From Prevotellaceae bacterium UBA2738 (lineage in GTDB: Bacteria > Bacteroidota > Bacteroidia > Bacteroidales > Bacteroidaceae): DNA of 45,944 nt. Each line of letters opens with the position of its first letter. The first letter of the stretch is position 1. This document shows positions 1 to 9,800 of the stretch, piece by piece. The notes beneath the pieces were generated by a model. That model was not told where the DNA came from. It made no database searches and saw only the letters and a program-made list of their open reading frames with translations. Where the stretch lies: positions 1 through 45,944 of the forward strand of contig DEJW01000045.1 of assembly GCA_002353585.1 (NCBI GenBank). Direction: 5' to 3'. The translations under genes and the position numbers were made by a program.

Positions 1-243
1 AACCCAACAGGTGCTACAAAGGTATATCCTGTAATCTCTGTTCCTGTAACTGCTGGTACCGTAAATATAGAGTATCCTGTTAACAGCCTTAATTTCTACT
101 GCTTCGAGTTCGTTCCACAGAGCACCGCTGTTGAGGCTGTAGCAGAGGCTAAGGCTGAAGCTGCTCCAAAGGTAGTGAAGGTTCTCAAGAATGGCAAGCT
201 CTACATTGGCAACTACAACGTTGCTGGTCAGCAGGTGAAGTAA
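1..243 (+). CDS. C-terminal end of a secreted or surface protein (5' truncated by window)
   Basis: An open frame runs from base 1 to a TAA at 241-243 (80 codons), with no start inside the window. The visible tail has a beta-like stretch, an Ala/Glu-rich linker (AVEAVAEAKAEAAPKVVK) and a closing NGKLYIGNYNVAGQQVK. Closing segments of this kind (a short NG-x-hydrophobic strand followed by YN-x-GQ-x-V) are common at the C-termini of exported Prevotella and Bacteroides enzymes. The pectate lyase at 896-3118 ends in a related way (YYYNLQGQRV). The enzyme type cannot be told from this fragment. An intrinsic terminator follows at 297-330. Seen: frame, stop and tail. Inferred: an exported protein. 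Confidence 0.75.
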   Translation, partial: NPTGATKVYPVISVPVTAGTVNIEYPVNSLNFYCFEFVPQSTAVEAVAEAKAEAAPKVVKVLKNGKLYIGNYNVAGQQVK

Positions 244-261
244 GAAATTCACTTCGTTCAT

Positions 262-281
262 ACGTTAACGTTAACGGGAAC
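262..281. repeat. GTTAAC hexamer repeat
   Basis: Two and a half tandem GTTAAC units followed by GGGAACG lie between the stop codon of the partial gene and its terminator. A longer version of the same hexamer repeat lies inside a coding region at 11651-11673, also next to an AACGGGA string. Confidence 0.5.
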
Positions 282-296
282 GATAACTAATTTCAA

Positions 297-330
297 CTCC
301 GCTGAGGGATTCCTCGGCGGAGTTTTTTTT
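297..330 (+). terminator. Intrinsic terminator of the first (partial) gene
   Basis: An 11-bp stem (297-307 with 312-322, one T-G wobble) closes on a GATT loop and is followed by eight T residues (323-330). It lies 53 bases after the stop at 243, a textbook rho-independent terminator for the + strand gene. Confidence 0.9.
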
Positions 331-376
331 GTGCAAAAGTTTGGAGGATTAAAAAAAGAATGGGATTTTTTACCTC

Positions 377-608
377 CTAACCTCCCTAATTGCCCTCTCA
401 GCCCAGTGTTTATGCGGCTTGACGATAGGGAGGTAGGCTCTTCAAACCTCCCTAAGAGGTCCCTCAGACCTCCCTATATTTATTAAAAACAACTAGGACA
501 ACAAAGACAACATTTTATATGATTAGGGAGGTCTGAGGGAGGTGTTAGGGAGGTCTTAGGGAGGTATAAGCCCCCTACCTCCCTATGCTCAGCCCAGTAT
601 TCATGCGG
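377..608. repeat. Composite AGGGAGG repeat element
   Basis: This non-coding stretch holds many copies of AGGGAGG in both orientations. A 32-base arm at 446-477 is the near-complement of 523-554, giving an imperfect hairpin with a 45-base A-rich spacer. An 18-base motif, AGCCCAGTGTTTATGCGG, occurs directly at 400-417 and again with two changes at 591-608, flanking the hairpin. There is no coding potential. It resembles a decayed miniature element or extragenic palindromic repeat, but the family is not one I can name. Confidence 0.6.
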
Positions 609-633
609 AAAGAGAAGGATTTAGGGAGGTTGC

Positions 634-660
634 TCACGAAAAACCATAAGTTTTTCGTGA
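634..660. repeat. Perfect 10-bp inverted repeat
   Basis: TCACGAAAAA at 634-643 and TTTTTCGTGA at 651-660 pair perfectly around a 7-base loop. It lies in the convergent gap between the first gene and the pectate lyase. No T-tract follows on either strand, so it is not a standard terminator for the lyase transcript. Confidence 0.6.
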
Positions 661-708
661 AATTAGAAATTAATAAATTGGAAATTAGTAATTTTTTCCT
701 CTTTTGGT

Positions 709-891
709 AAAAGCTATGCTTTTAGTGCTAAAAGTAATGCTTTTAGTTGCAGAAGTAATGCTTTTAGTTGCAGAAGTAATGCTTTTAGCTGCAGAAGTAA
801 TGCTTCTGCATGCAGAGGCAATGCTTCTACACACAGAGGCAATGCTTCCGCACGTGGAAGCATTGCCTCTGAATATGGTAGCTATGTTATA
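709..891. repeat. 21-bp-period array of 15-bp dyads (array 1)
   Basis: Eight clear units and one decayed unit repeat every 21 bases, with centres at 716, 737, 758, 779, 800, 821, 842, 863 and 884. Each unit is a 15-bp imperfect palindrome such as AAAAGCTATGCTTTT, AGAAGTAATGCTTCT or AGAGGCAATGCTTCT, followed by a 6-base spacer. Outer bases change together on both arms, so the dyad is kept while the sequence drifts. The array abuts the 3' end of the pectate lyase gene. An open frame across it (704-892) only reflects the 21-base (7-codon) period and is not taken as a gene. A related array is at 26495-26593. Confidence 0.85.
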
Positions 892-895
892 AGGC

Positions 896-3118
896 TTATG
901 GGTTGAAGTACTTCTTGCCCATGTATATTACTATGCCCTTGGTGCCAGGCGCTACGCGCTGTCCCTGCAGGTTGTAGTAGTAGCTCTGCTTAATATTACC
1001 ACCCTTGCTCTCACCAACTCCGTTTATGGCTGTTGTCTTTTCGTAGGAGATGGTAACAATAGCATAGCACTGCTTCTGAGCTCCAGAGGCTGGCAGACCG
1101 CTATTATCGAATGATACGTTAATGCTCTGCGTAGCACTGAGGTTATCGAGTGTAATATTAGCAGTCTTATTGCTGCCATTGAGAGGCAAAGAAACGGCTT
1201 CTGAGAGGAGATTGGAACCTCCGTTAACAGTTATGCCAGAAATCTTAATCGCGCCGTCTGTAGCCACGTCTGACGTGTTATTCTGGTATGCTACGATATT
1301 GATGGCTGTCATCTTGTAGCCCTCATTGACGGTAAACACCCAATCGCCACTGCCTGTACGCAACTTAAGGTAGTTTCCCGAAGTGCCTGAAGGGTTGACC
1401 TCACCGTTAAGGGTACATGATGTGCCTGTGATGGCAGTGTTCTTGTCTGTTGCCTTTGAAGAGTTGAATATATCGTTACCGCTGTCAGGTATATCAGGCA
1501 GAACGAAGTCAGGCTCCGTGGGGAAATCAGGCTCTGGGTCAAGAGTCTTCAGTCCCAGAGGATAGTATTCCTCGAAGGTCTCTGTAGCATCCTGGCGCTC
1601 ATATTGGGTGATGTCCTGAACAATCGAGTTGGCATACACCTCAAGGTTGGTGTACATCACCTGACTGGTGTTGTTGGCATCGTTCTCACAGATGCTGTAT
1701 GATTTGGCATCGGCTGCATTGTTAGGATTCAGGCCGTGGGCAGTCTCCCATGCGTCAGGGATGCCGTCGTTATCGGTGTCGGCAGGCTTGCCGGTGTCTT
1801 GCAGTTCAGGTAAGCCGCCTACATCGTTCTGAGAGTCTATCATGCCGTTCTTGGAGCCGTTGGAGCCGCTGAAGTATGCAATGCCCTTTAGTGCCTCCCA
1901 GCGCAGGCGCTTGTCTATATTATCGCGCCTGTAGCTCGCACCGGCATACTTGAGCACCTTCTCAAACGCCTTCTCGGCAGAGTGCATGGAGATTACGTTG
2001 TACTTGTCGAAGTCATAAGAGCTTGACACCGCGCGCTCGGAGGTAGCGCTGCTTGCCTTCCACGCTTCAAACGATGTTCCCTTGTCGGGGTCTATGGCTG
2101 CGTCGCAGAGGTTGTTGCTGGTAACCTCGGAGGAGCCGTACATGTAGTTGCCTGCTATATAGAACTTACCTGGGGTGACATAGCCTACGGTAGCCTTGAA
2201 CTTGGTTTCGTCGGTACAGTTGCCACAGGCGGTAGTAGGATTAAGCAGACGTGTCCTGACTGACGATGCGGGACCTGGCTTGTAGTAGTTGTTGAGCATA
2301 TTGAGATACTTAGGGAAGCCGTTGCCTGACTCACCGCCGTATGTGGAATTGCCGCCCCAGTTATATACTACGTTGTTAACATAGTCGATAGGCCCCTTGA
2401 GGGTTGATACATAGTCGTGGTCGAAGCGTGGGTTACGGCTGTCATGGTGAATGATGAGGTTATGGTGGAACGAAGCGTTCTTACCTCCCCAGATGCCGCC
2501 GTAGCCGTGACTGCCCTTGGCGTGTACTGATGCCTTCAGGCTCTCAGAGATTATGCAGTATTGCATGGTGAAATCGGTGTTGCCGTAGAAGGAGCAGCAC
2601 TCGTCGGTTGACCATGACACTGAGCAGTGGTCGATGATGATGTTTGAGCAGCCTTTGCCGCCGAGAGCATCGTCACCCTCATATTTTGGGTCGGCGGCAG
2701 CCTTTGCCTGTGAACCCACATCGCCCATACGGAAGCGTATATAGCGTATGATGACGTTGTTTCCTCCAACGGTCACCGGATAGTCGGCAAGACAGATGCC
2801 ATCACCGGGAGCCGTCTGGCCAAGGATGGTTTTGTTTCCCTGTATCTTCAGGTCTGACTTCAGGTGTATCGTTCCTGAAACATCGAATACAATTATCTTA
2901 CTGCCTGCAGTGGCGGCGCCGAAACGGAACGAGCCCTGCCCGCTGTCCTCCAGATTGGTTACATGGTAGATGGCAAAATTTCCGTCATCCTCACGGCCGC
3001 CCGTGGTATAACGGCCGAAACCGTCGGCTCCGGGGAATGCAGGGTTCTGGTCAAACTGCGCCAATGCTGCGAGCACGTTGACCACAGCCAGTGCTGTTAC
3101 TAATAATAGTCTCTTCAT
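896..3118 (-). CDS. Secreted PL1-type pectate lyase with C-terminal accessory region
   Basis: The protein has 740 residues. It probably cleaves polygalacturonate by beta-elimination in the periplasm or at the surface. Residues 1-20 are a signal peptide ending ALAALAQ. The next ~430 residues form the right-handed beta-helix style typical of Bacteroidota pectate lyases, with runs such as NNVIIRYIRFRMGD, IIIDHCSVSWSTDE and HHNLIIHHDSRNPR. Then comes the linker DTDNDGIPDAWETAHGLNPN, a calcium-binding-like DxDxDG segment usual after PL1 domains in this phylum. Residues from ~560 form a beta-rich accessory region that I do not recognise, possibly a carbohydrate-binding module. The C-terminus, YYYNLQGQRV to KKYFNP, looks like an export/anchoring tail. 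It is the last gene of the leftward susC-susD-lipoprotein-lyase unit and is separated from the preceding gene by a hairpin with a T-tract. PL1 family confidence is high; substrate is inferred. Confidence 0.88.
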   Translation of the reverse strand: MKRLLLVTALAVVNVLAALAQFDQNPAFPGADGFGRYTTGGREDDGNFAIYHVTNLEDSGQGSFRFGAATAGSKIIVFDVSGTIHLKSDLKIQGNKTILGQTAPGDGICLADYPVTVGGNNVIIRYIRFRMGDVGSQAKAAADPKYEGDDALGGKGCSNIIIDHCSVSWSTDECCSFYGNTDFTMQYCIISESLKASVHAKGSHGYGGIWGGKNASFHHNLIIHHDSRNPRFDHDYVSTLKGPIDYVNNVVYNWGGNSTYGGESGNGFPKYLNMLNNYYKPGPASSVRTRLLNPTTACGNCTDETKFKATVGYVTPGKFYIAGNYMYGSSEVTSNNLCDAAIDPDKGTSFEAWKASSATSERAVSSSYDFDKYNVISMHSAEKAFEKVLKYAGASYRRDNIDKRLRWEALKGIAYFSGSNGSKNGMIDSQNDVGGLPELQDTGKPADTDNDGIPDAWETAHGLNPNNAADAKSYSICENDANNTSQVMYTNLEVYANSIVQDITQYERQDATETFEEYYPLGLKTLDPEPDFPTEPDFVLPDIPDSGNDIFNSSKATDKNTAITGTSCTLNGEVNPSGTSGNYLKLRTGSGDWVFTVNEGYKMTAINIVAYQNNTSDVATDGAIKISGITVNGGSNLLSEAVSLPLNGSNKTANITLDNLSATQSINVSFDNSGLPASGAQKQCYAIVTISYEKTTAINGVGESKGGNIKQSYYYNLQGQRVAPGTKGIVIYMGKKYFNP

Positions 3119-3136
3119 ATTTGTGCGTTATGTTAA

Positions 3137-3180
3137 TAAAAAAACATGAGGGTATATGCGGAAAACCGCATACGCCCTCA
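3137..3180 (-). terminator. Intrinsic terminator or attenuator between lipoprotein and pectate lyase genes
   Basis: The arms 147-161 and 166-180 of the 3.1 kb block (3147-3161 with 3166-3180) pair over 13 of 15 positions plus a wobble, around an AAAA loop. On the minus strand the stem is followed by GTTTTTTT (3144-3138). It sits 18 bases downstream of the lipoprotein stop and ~20 bases upstream of the lyase start, leaving no room for a separate promoter. It probably allows partial read-through. Confidence 0.75.
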
Positions 3181-3198
3181 CTTTTGTATAATCAGATA

Positions 3199-4650
3199 TT
3201 ACTTTCCTGCGTTAGGATCATCAGGAACGAATACGAAGCCATAGAAATACATAGAGTTAGCATTGTCAATCTGGAGGATTGCCTCGCCTTCCACTACGCG
3301 GAACTTATAGCTCTTATACCACTTCTTGACTGTTTCGGTCTCGCTACCATAAACAGGTATCACAGACTTCTCTGCGTCAGCAGCTACATTGAATACGTAA
3401 GGCTCCTGACCCTCCTGAGACAGCATGTTCTCAGACTTTCCGTATGCATAAATGTAGAGACGACCAGCAGATGGGAATGTCAACTTAGCAGTACTATTCT
3501 TCTTAATCTGACCACGGATGATATAGTTCTCACCTTGGTTGACAGGGTTGCCCACCCAGTCGTTACGTGCCTCTGTCCAGCCGCTTGCACTCTCGTTGTT
3601 GATAGTAACCTTGAACTTCTTGCCGTTGAACTCATTCTCAGATTCGATGTGGTACTGGAAGCCCTTAGTGGTAAACATCTGCTTACCCGTCATAGGCTCC
3701 TCCAGGACGTTGCCCCTCGCGTTAGGAACAGGCAAGCCCGTGTTAGGATCACGCTTTACAATCTTGTTGCCCTGCTCGTCGGTCTCATATACAGGCTCAT
3801 CGCTATCCTCTGCTATCTGGGCAACGGTCACGTACATGGCAAGATCCATGTTTGGACTGTACTCTGTAGCTTCGGTGGCATCACCTATCTTAGTGTTTTC
3901 CTGATCATAGAGGGTGAAGCGGTATGACTTACCCACTACAAGACCTGTCCACTCATACAGGTATGCCTCTATCTCCTCCTGAGTGAGAGTGTGCTTGTAA
4001 ACGCTCTCTTCAGCACCCTCTTCCTTCAGTGTCTCGTTGATTATGTATGAAGGAGCCTTACAGTAAGCCTTCTCAGCCTTCTTTGACTCTGTTGGCAGCA
4101 TGTACCAGTTGAGCTTCATGCTGTTCTCTTCGATGCCGGTAATCCAAAGACCTGCGGGAGCTGTAGTCTTCAGCGTGGCATTCTTCTTCAGCAGAGCAGC
4201 GATGTCCTCGCTCTGAACGTAACCTTCGTTATAGAGCATACCGTTGGTAACCCACTTACTCTTGGCTCCATTGGCATCGATGGCACGTGCACGAACGTAC
4301 AGCACATCGCTCTCGCTGATGCCTGCCTCGCCGAAGCATGGGTCGTTACGCTCAATGGAAACCTCACCGCTCTCGGTGGTGATGGTAGTGATGCCCTCTG
4401 TCTCGTCATATCCGCTCATGAGAGGCTCACGGCTGACCTGCACCTCGTACTTCGCAGCGGTAGCCTGCTTGGTCACTTTGATGTTCATGGCGAGAGAGAA
4501 GGAGTCAATCTCCGCCGTCACAGATGCCGGTGCATACGGACGCTTAGTGGAAGCGTCGGTGCTCCAGTCGTTCTGGTCTGGTGAGCATGATACCATCACG
4601 CCCATCAGCAGAACTGCAAATAATGCTATTATATTATATAACTTTTTCAT
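3199..4650 (-). CDS. Surface glycan-binding lipoprotein of the pectin locus (SusE/F position, FN3-like)
   Basis: The protein has 483 residues. The N-terminus MKKLYNIIALFAVLLMGVMVSC is a lipoprotein signal peptide with cysteine at residue 22. An FN3-like domain follows (~40-130: PASVTAEIDSFSLAMNI, then AAKYEVQVSREPL). A second FN3-like segment is at ~165-260, and the C-terminal ~150 residues form a beta-sandwich-like region. No catalytic motif is visible. Its place directly after susD and before the lyase is that of the non-catalytic surface binding proteins of polysaccharide utilisation loci, so binding of pectin fragments at the cell surface is the likely job. The starting ATG at 4650 lies 20 bases after the susD stop, consistent with one operon. 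Family confidence is moderate because these proteins share little sequence. Confidence 0.75.
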   Translation of the reverse strand: MKKLYNIIALFAVLLMGVMVSCSPDQNDWSTDASTKRPYAPASVTAEIDSFSLAMNIKVTKQATAAKYEVQVSREPLMSGYDETEGITTITTESGEVSIERNDPCFGEAGISESDVLYVRARAIDANGAKSKWVTNGMLYNEGYVQSEDIAALLKKNATLKTTAPAGLWITGIEENSMKLNWYMLPTESKKAEKAYCKAPSYIINETLKEEGAEESVYKHTLTQEEIEAYLYEWTGLVVGKSYRFTLYDQENTKIGDATEATEYSPNMDLAMYVTVAQIAEDSDEPVYETDEQGNKIVKRDPNTGLPVPNARGNVLEEPMTGKQMFTTKGFQYHIESENEFNGKKFKVTINNESASGWTEARNDWVGNPVNQGENYIIRGQIKKNSTAKLTFPSAGRLYIYAYGKSENMLSQEGQEPYVFNVAADAEKSVIPVYGSETETVKKWYKSYKFRVVEGEAILQIDNANSMYFYGFVFVPDDPNAGK

Positions 4651-4670
4651 TTCTTCTTTGTGATTAAAGA

Positions 4671-6854
4671 TTAGTAACCGTATGAGTTATATACACGTGG
4701 CTTCTTGTCGGAACCGATAGAAGAGTTCACCACATTGCTGTAGATAGGCATGAGATAGCGGTTCTTGACATCAACGTCCTCATCCGTACACTTGGTGTTA
4801 GGAGTAATGTTCTTCTGGGTACCTACCAGACCGCTGCATATTGATGGCATCTCGGTGTCATAGTTAGCGTAAGCAGTCCTGAAGGAAGCTGTGCTGTAGC
4901 TATCGCCGTTAAGACCCTTGTAGTCGGTACCCTTACCAGGGTTGAAATCCTCCTTAGTGGTCTTATAGCCCATCTGTGAGAGCCAAGAGTAGTCTGTGCT
5001 GCCGCCATCGGCAACGGCGATGTCAGCACCCTTAGTCTCGTTGGTTCCGTCCTCACCGTAGTAGGTGATTGAGCTTGCGTCAATGTACTTCTCTGCCTCA
5101 TCAAGATACTTGTAGTACATCTTGGTCTGGAAAATCTTCTCGCTGATGAGACGCTGGTACTCGGTCTTAGCCTTCCAGATATTCTGATGCAGGCGGTTCC
5201 AGCGAATGAGGTCCCACTTGCGGAAGTTCTCACCGCAGAACTCAAGACGGTTCTCAAGGTCAATCATGTCGAGCATAGACTCATAGTCTGTTGCCGCGTC
5301 AACCTTTGCAGCGAAAGCCTCCATGTCACCCTGAGGCGTGCTGCCCTGATAAGCATTCTTGGCATCGTTGAACGCGCGGTTATGTACCTGCTTTACATAC
5401 CCTGCAGCTCCGGCATAGTCGCCACGGTAAGCGAGGCACTCAGCATACCAAAGCAGAATCTGCGGGTAGCGCATACGTACTACGTTGATGCCATAGCCGA
5501 ACTTTGAAGAAGCGGTCTTGTTCTGGTTCTTCCAGCGGTCAGACATCTTGCGAATATCCCACTTGCCGACATAGAGGCCGAATGGCTTGTTAGAGATACG
5601 GCTCTCAATGGTCACCACGTCACTTCCGCCGCTGTACTGCTCCTTCTCAGAGGCGCTCTGGAAGGTGGTACGGTCAAGGTCCTTAATCTCGAAGTTGATA
5701 CAAGTGATGTCACGACGGGTGTCGGTTGGCTGGTAAGAGTAGAGCTGTACAGCCGTTGTCTTCATCTTACCAGATGAGTTGTAGTTACCCCAGTCGGTAG
5801 TGTTGCCGTTCATACGTACGCCGACTGTGTAGCCAAGCTCGCCCGCGTTACCGAATCCGAACGGAATCTCAAACATATTCTCATAGTAGGTCTGGTCGAG
5901 CTCAAGCTTGTTTATCTTCTCCCACTCGTTGGCAAAAGAAGGATTCATGCGGTGAACACCCTTTTCTATAATCTCCTTGAGCTGCTGCTCAGCCTTCTCG
6001 TAGAGAGCCTTGCAGTCCTCGTCAGATGGGCGGAGTGTCAGGAAACCATGGTTGTCGCCTGTAGGATAGCTGGCTCTTACGTAGCCCTTGGCTTCCTTAG
6101 TCTTTGAAGAGTAGCCGCCTGCCACAGCCTGGTCGTTCTCATCCTCGCGGATAACGTATCCGGCACGTGTCATGTAGAGGTTGGCAAGGAGACCCTTTGC
6201 GAAACCCATGTTTACATGCTCAGATGTAACCTGTCCGCACCATGGAAGCTTATTCTCTTTCACCACTGCCTCCAGGTCGCTGATGAGGTAGTCAAGAATA
6301 ACGTCACGATCTGTCTTGCCCTGATTTACGTTTGACAGGTCTGCCTGTGCCTTGTGTACCATCATAGGTACATCGCCCCATACGCGGATAAGGTCGAGAT
6401 AAACCATTGCACGTATTACGCGTGCCTCGGCTGAGCTCTTCATCATCACGTCGTTGCCGGCTATGCTGCTGTTGCTGATACCGTCGATGATACGGTTACA
6501 AGCCTCGATGGTCTCATACTGCTTCTCCCACAGCGTGCCGAGCTTAGCCCATGATGTGGTGGCATTATAGTTCATGCCGTCACGCTCGTTGTTCTGACCT
6601 TTTGCCGTAGCACCGATACCGTCGATAAGTTCCACATCGGTGCCTGTGCCCTGGTGAATGGTCATAAGCTGAGAGTAAGGGTCAGCGCAGAGTTCGGCAT
6701 AAAGCCCATTCACTGCATCTATTGTCATGTCCTCGCTGCTGAACACCACGCTCTCCTCAGCCAGGGAAGGTGATTTGGTGTCAAGCCAGTCATTACATGC
6801 CGTAAGCGCAAGCGCACCCAAGCATATTGCTGTTGTCTTAAATATATTTTTCAT
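4671..6854 (-). CDS. SusD/RagB-family nutrient uptake outer membrane lipoprotein
   Basis: The protein has 727 residues, rather long for SusD-like proteins (usually 500-650). The signal peptide has the lipobox LTAC with cysteine at residue 20, followed by NDWLDTKSP, the usual SusD opening. Hallmarks are the N-terminal TPR helices (AVNGLYAEL, ARVIRAMVYLDLIRVWGDVPM) and the C-terminal LENRLEFCGENFRKWDLIRWN followed by YLMPI and a terminal YNSYGY. SusD proteins sit as lids on the SusC barrel and bind glycan at the surface. The gene follows susC by 20 bases and precedes the glycan-binding lipoprotein. Residues ~590-690 (with ITYYGEDGTNETKGAD) look like an insertion relative to shorter homologues. 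Assignment is secure; glycan specificity (pectin) is inferred from the lyase. Confidence 0.95.
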   Translation of the reverse strand: MKNIFKTTAICLGALALTACNDWLDTKSPSLAEESVVFSSEDMTIDAVNGLYAELCADPYSQLMTIHQGTGTDVELIDGIGATAKGQNNERDGMNYNATTSWAKLGTLWEKQYETIEACNRIIDGISNSSIAGNDVMMKSSAEARVIRAMVYLDLIRVWGDVPMMVHKAQADLSNVNQGKTDRDVILDYLISDLEAVVKENKLPWCGQVTSEHVNMGFAKGLLANLYMTRAGYVIREDENDQAVAGGYSSKTKEAKGYVRASYPTGDNHGFLTLRPSDEDCKALYEKAEQQLKEIIEKGVHRMNPSFANEWEKINKLELDQTYYENMFEIPFGFGNAGELGYTVGVRMNGNTTDWGNYNSSGKMKTTAVQLYSYQPTDTRRDITCINFEIKDLDRTTFQSASEKEQYSGGSDVVTIESRISNKPFGLYVGKWDIRKMSDRWKNQNKTASSKFGYGINVVRMRYPQILLWYAECLAYRGDYAGAAGYVKQVHNRAFNDAKNAYQGSTPQGDMEAFAAKVDAATDYESMLDMIDLENRLEFCGENFRKWDLIRWNRLHQNIWKAKTEYQRLISEKIFQTKMYYKYLDEAEKYIDASSITYYGEDGTNETKGADIAVADGGSTDYSWLSQMGYKTTKEDFNPGKGTDYKGLNGDSYSTASFRTAYANYDTEMPSICSGLVGTQKNITPNTKCTDEDVDVKNRYLMPIYSNVVNSSIGSDKKPRVYNSYGY

Positions 6855-6874
6855 AATTGTATTCCTCCCTTGAA

Positions 6875-9800
6875 TTAGAATTGTAAGTTGATACCCATGG
6901 TGTAAGAGCGTGCCTTTGGATAGGTAGCGAAGTCAATACCTGGACACATAGCGTTCTTATTGGTGCTTACCTCTGGGTCATAGCCAGAATAGCCAGTCCA
7001 GCATGCTATGTTGTAAGCAGTGAAGTATATTCTCGCCTTCTGCAGATAGAGTTTCTTAACCAGTGCCTTAGGGAATGTGTAACCTACCGTGAGGTTCTGG
7101 AAGCGCAGGAAGTCAGCCTTCTCAAGTGCCCAGTCAGAGATGAGCATAGCACTCGTTGCTGCCGGGTTCCAGTTGTCTCTGCCGGCGTTGATTTCGCTGA
7201 GGCGAGCCACTACATTGTCTGTACCACCGTAAGCAGCCACGGTGTTTGCGCTTGGACGACCAAGGTTCAGACCTGTAGCAGGGTCAACCCATGTATAACG
7301 ATTGTCAACATTGAAGTCTGATATAAGGTTGTAACCTGCAGAAGAACCTGCATAGAATGAGTTACAAAGTCTTGTACCATTGAGAATTTCGTTGCCAAGA
7401 GAATAGTTGAAGAATGCTGTCAGGTCAATTGTACCCCATGTATTCTTCCAAGTTACGTCGAAGCCGAAACCACCAGTCCATGTAGGAACAGTGTTGCCGA
7501 GACGAATCTTATCGTTAGTGTCTATCTTTCCGTCACCATTCTGGTCAACATACTTTGGAGCACCTGGATAGATGGTACCGCCAGCGGTTTGGTTCTTACC
7601 ATCAATAGTCTTCCATGTCGTGCCCTCGAGAGTAAGGTCATCAGTAGTATAGAAACCATCATACTTATAACCCCAAACCTCGCCGAGACGTCCGCCTTCT
7701 GTTACGTAGAAGTCGTTGTACTCAGAAATGGTAGAGCCTGCGAATGAAGAACTCTGGAATGGGTCGTCAGTCGTAAGCTTTGTAATCTTGTTGTTGTTGT
7801 ATGCAACATTGGCATTGAAGTTCAAAGATATGTTCTTCGTGCTGAGTGCCGCATAGTTAAGAGAGAGCTCGAAACCCTTGTTCTCCGTAGAGCCGAAGTT
7901 CTGGTACTGGTAGAGGTAGCCTGAAGAGCTCTGCACGCGAGCCTTCATCAGCAGGTCGTTGGTGGAGTTCCAGTAGAAGTCGAAGCTACCGCTCAGCTTG
8001 CCCCTGAACATACCAAAGTCGATACCCACGTTACGAGTGATAGTGGTCTCCCACTTCAGGTTAGGATTGTAGAGGTAGCCGTTGGTCTCGATGAAGTAGG
8101 TACGCTCCCCATTGAAGTAAGGAGCAACGCCCGTGCTGCCTGATGCCTTGTACTGAGTAGCGATAAGACCGGCATCAATACGGTTGTTACCGGCGGTACC
8201 GATAGAGAGACGGAGCTTCAGGTTAGAGAGCCACTCAGCCCTCTTCATGAAGTTTTCCTCGGTCAGACGCCATGCGAGCTGAACAGCAGGGAACCATCCC
8301 CAGCGGTTGCCCTCGCCGAACTTAGATGAACCGTCGGCACGCAGGGTAGCGTTCAGGTAGTATTTGTCGTTGAACGTATAGAGCAGCTGACCGAAGAATG
8401 ATGTGATGCGGTCGTCAGGATACTTGTAGTAGGTAGGAGTCATTGGCTTACCTGCTGACGGATTATCAAGAATCTTGTCGAAAGTATCGAAGCTCTCGCT
8501 GAAGCCGGTATATACATTACCGTTCTGGTCCTGCTTGGTCTGCTTCCACTCCTGACCTACAATCACCTTCAGGTCATCGGCATTGGAGAGGAGCTTCTTC
8601 TTTGAATACTGAGCTGTATTGGTGTTTGTGATAGTCTTTCTGTTGTCAACATTGAACACAACAGCAGGCATACCTGAGTCTGGGTACTTAGAGTTACGGT
8701 TTGCAATTGCAAGCCATGCCTGGTCTGTATCCTTATCCTGGAAACCGAAAGAGAATGCTGTCTTGAAACGCCAACTCTTCCATGGCTTCCATGTAAGACC
8801 GAAGTTGTAGTTGTGCTTCAGGGTAGTTACCTTCTTATAAGTGTTAACAACACGTGTGAGAGGGTCTACACGAGTAGAGGTTGAGTTCTCTTCATCCTCT
8901 TCACCATCGTCAGAGAGAGCATTGATTGGAGCATAACGAATAGCCTGGTTAGACCATGAGTTAGTAGCATTAGACTCGTTGCTGTCAGTACCTGAGCCCA
9001 GACCATCAACCCTCTGACGAGAGAGAGCGAACTTGAAGTCTGCAGACAGCCACTTGTTGAATGTAGCACCGAGTTTTGCTGTAACGTTGTTACGGCTATA
9101 GCTTGAACCACGCATGATAGCGTCCTGATCGGTATGAGCAAAAGAAACGTTAAAGTTCAGTTTCTTTGTACCACCATTAACACTTACGTCATAATTGCGC
9201 TGTGTACCCGTGCGACCGAAAATCTCGTCCTGCCAGTTATGACCTGCCATAGACTTCAACTGGTCGAGCTCTGCATAAGGACCGTAGTTGCCCCTGTCAG
9301 TGCTGAACTGCGTAGAAGAGGCAATCTCATACTGGTACATACCGAAGTTGTATGGATCCATCACGCCGATTTCCTTCACTACCTTCTTCCAGCCGAGAGA
9401 AGCGTTGAAGTTTACGTTGATCTTACCTTCCTTACCGCTCTTGGTTGTAACGATAACGACACCGTTAGCACCGCGCGCACCGTAGATAGCGGTGGAAGCA
9501 GCATCCTTCAGCACGTCGATTGTCTCGATATCAGAAGACGCAATGTCGTTGATAGAGGAAACCTCGAAACCATCCACGATGTAGAGAGGCGAGTTATCCT
9601 GAGACAGAGAACCACCGCCACGCACACGGATGGTGATGTCGGCATCAGGAGAACCTTCAGTAGTGGTTACGTTTACACCAGCCATCTTACCAGTAAGAGC
9701 CTCAGTTACATTAGACACTGGAATGTCCTCAATCTGCTTAGCACTTACCTGAGAGACAGCACCTGTAAGGTCACGCTTACGAACTGTGGTATAACCGATA

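Noticed and set aside
704..892. Open frame of 62 codons rich in MLL-AE repeats
   Set aside because: It is only the 7-codon reading of the 21-bp dyad array; it starts at TTG and has no support as a protein.
3091..3927. 278-codon + strand open frame
   Set aside because: Antisense to the glycan-binding lipoprotein gene; no domain or start context.
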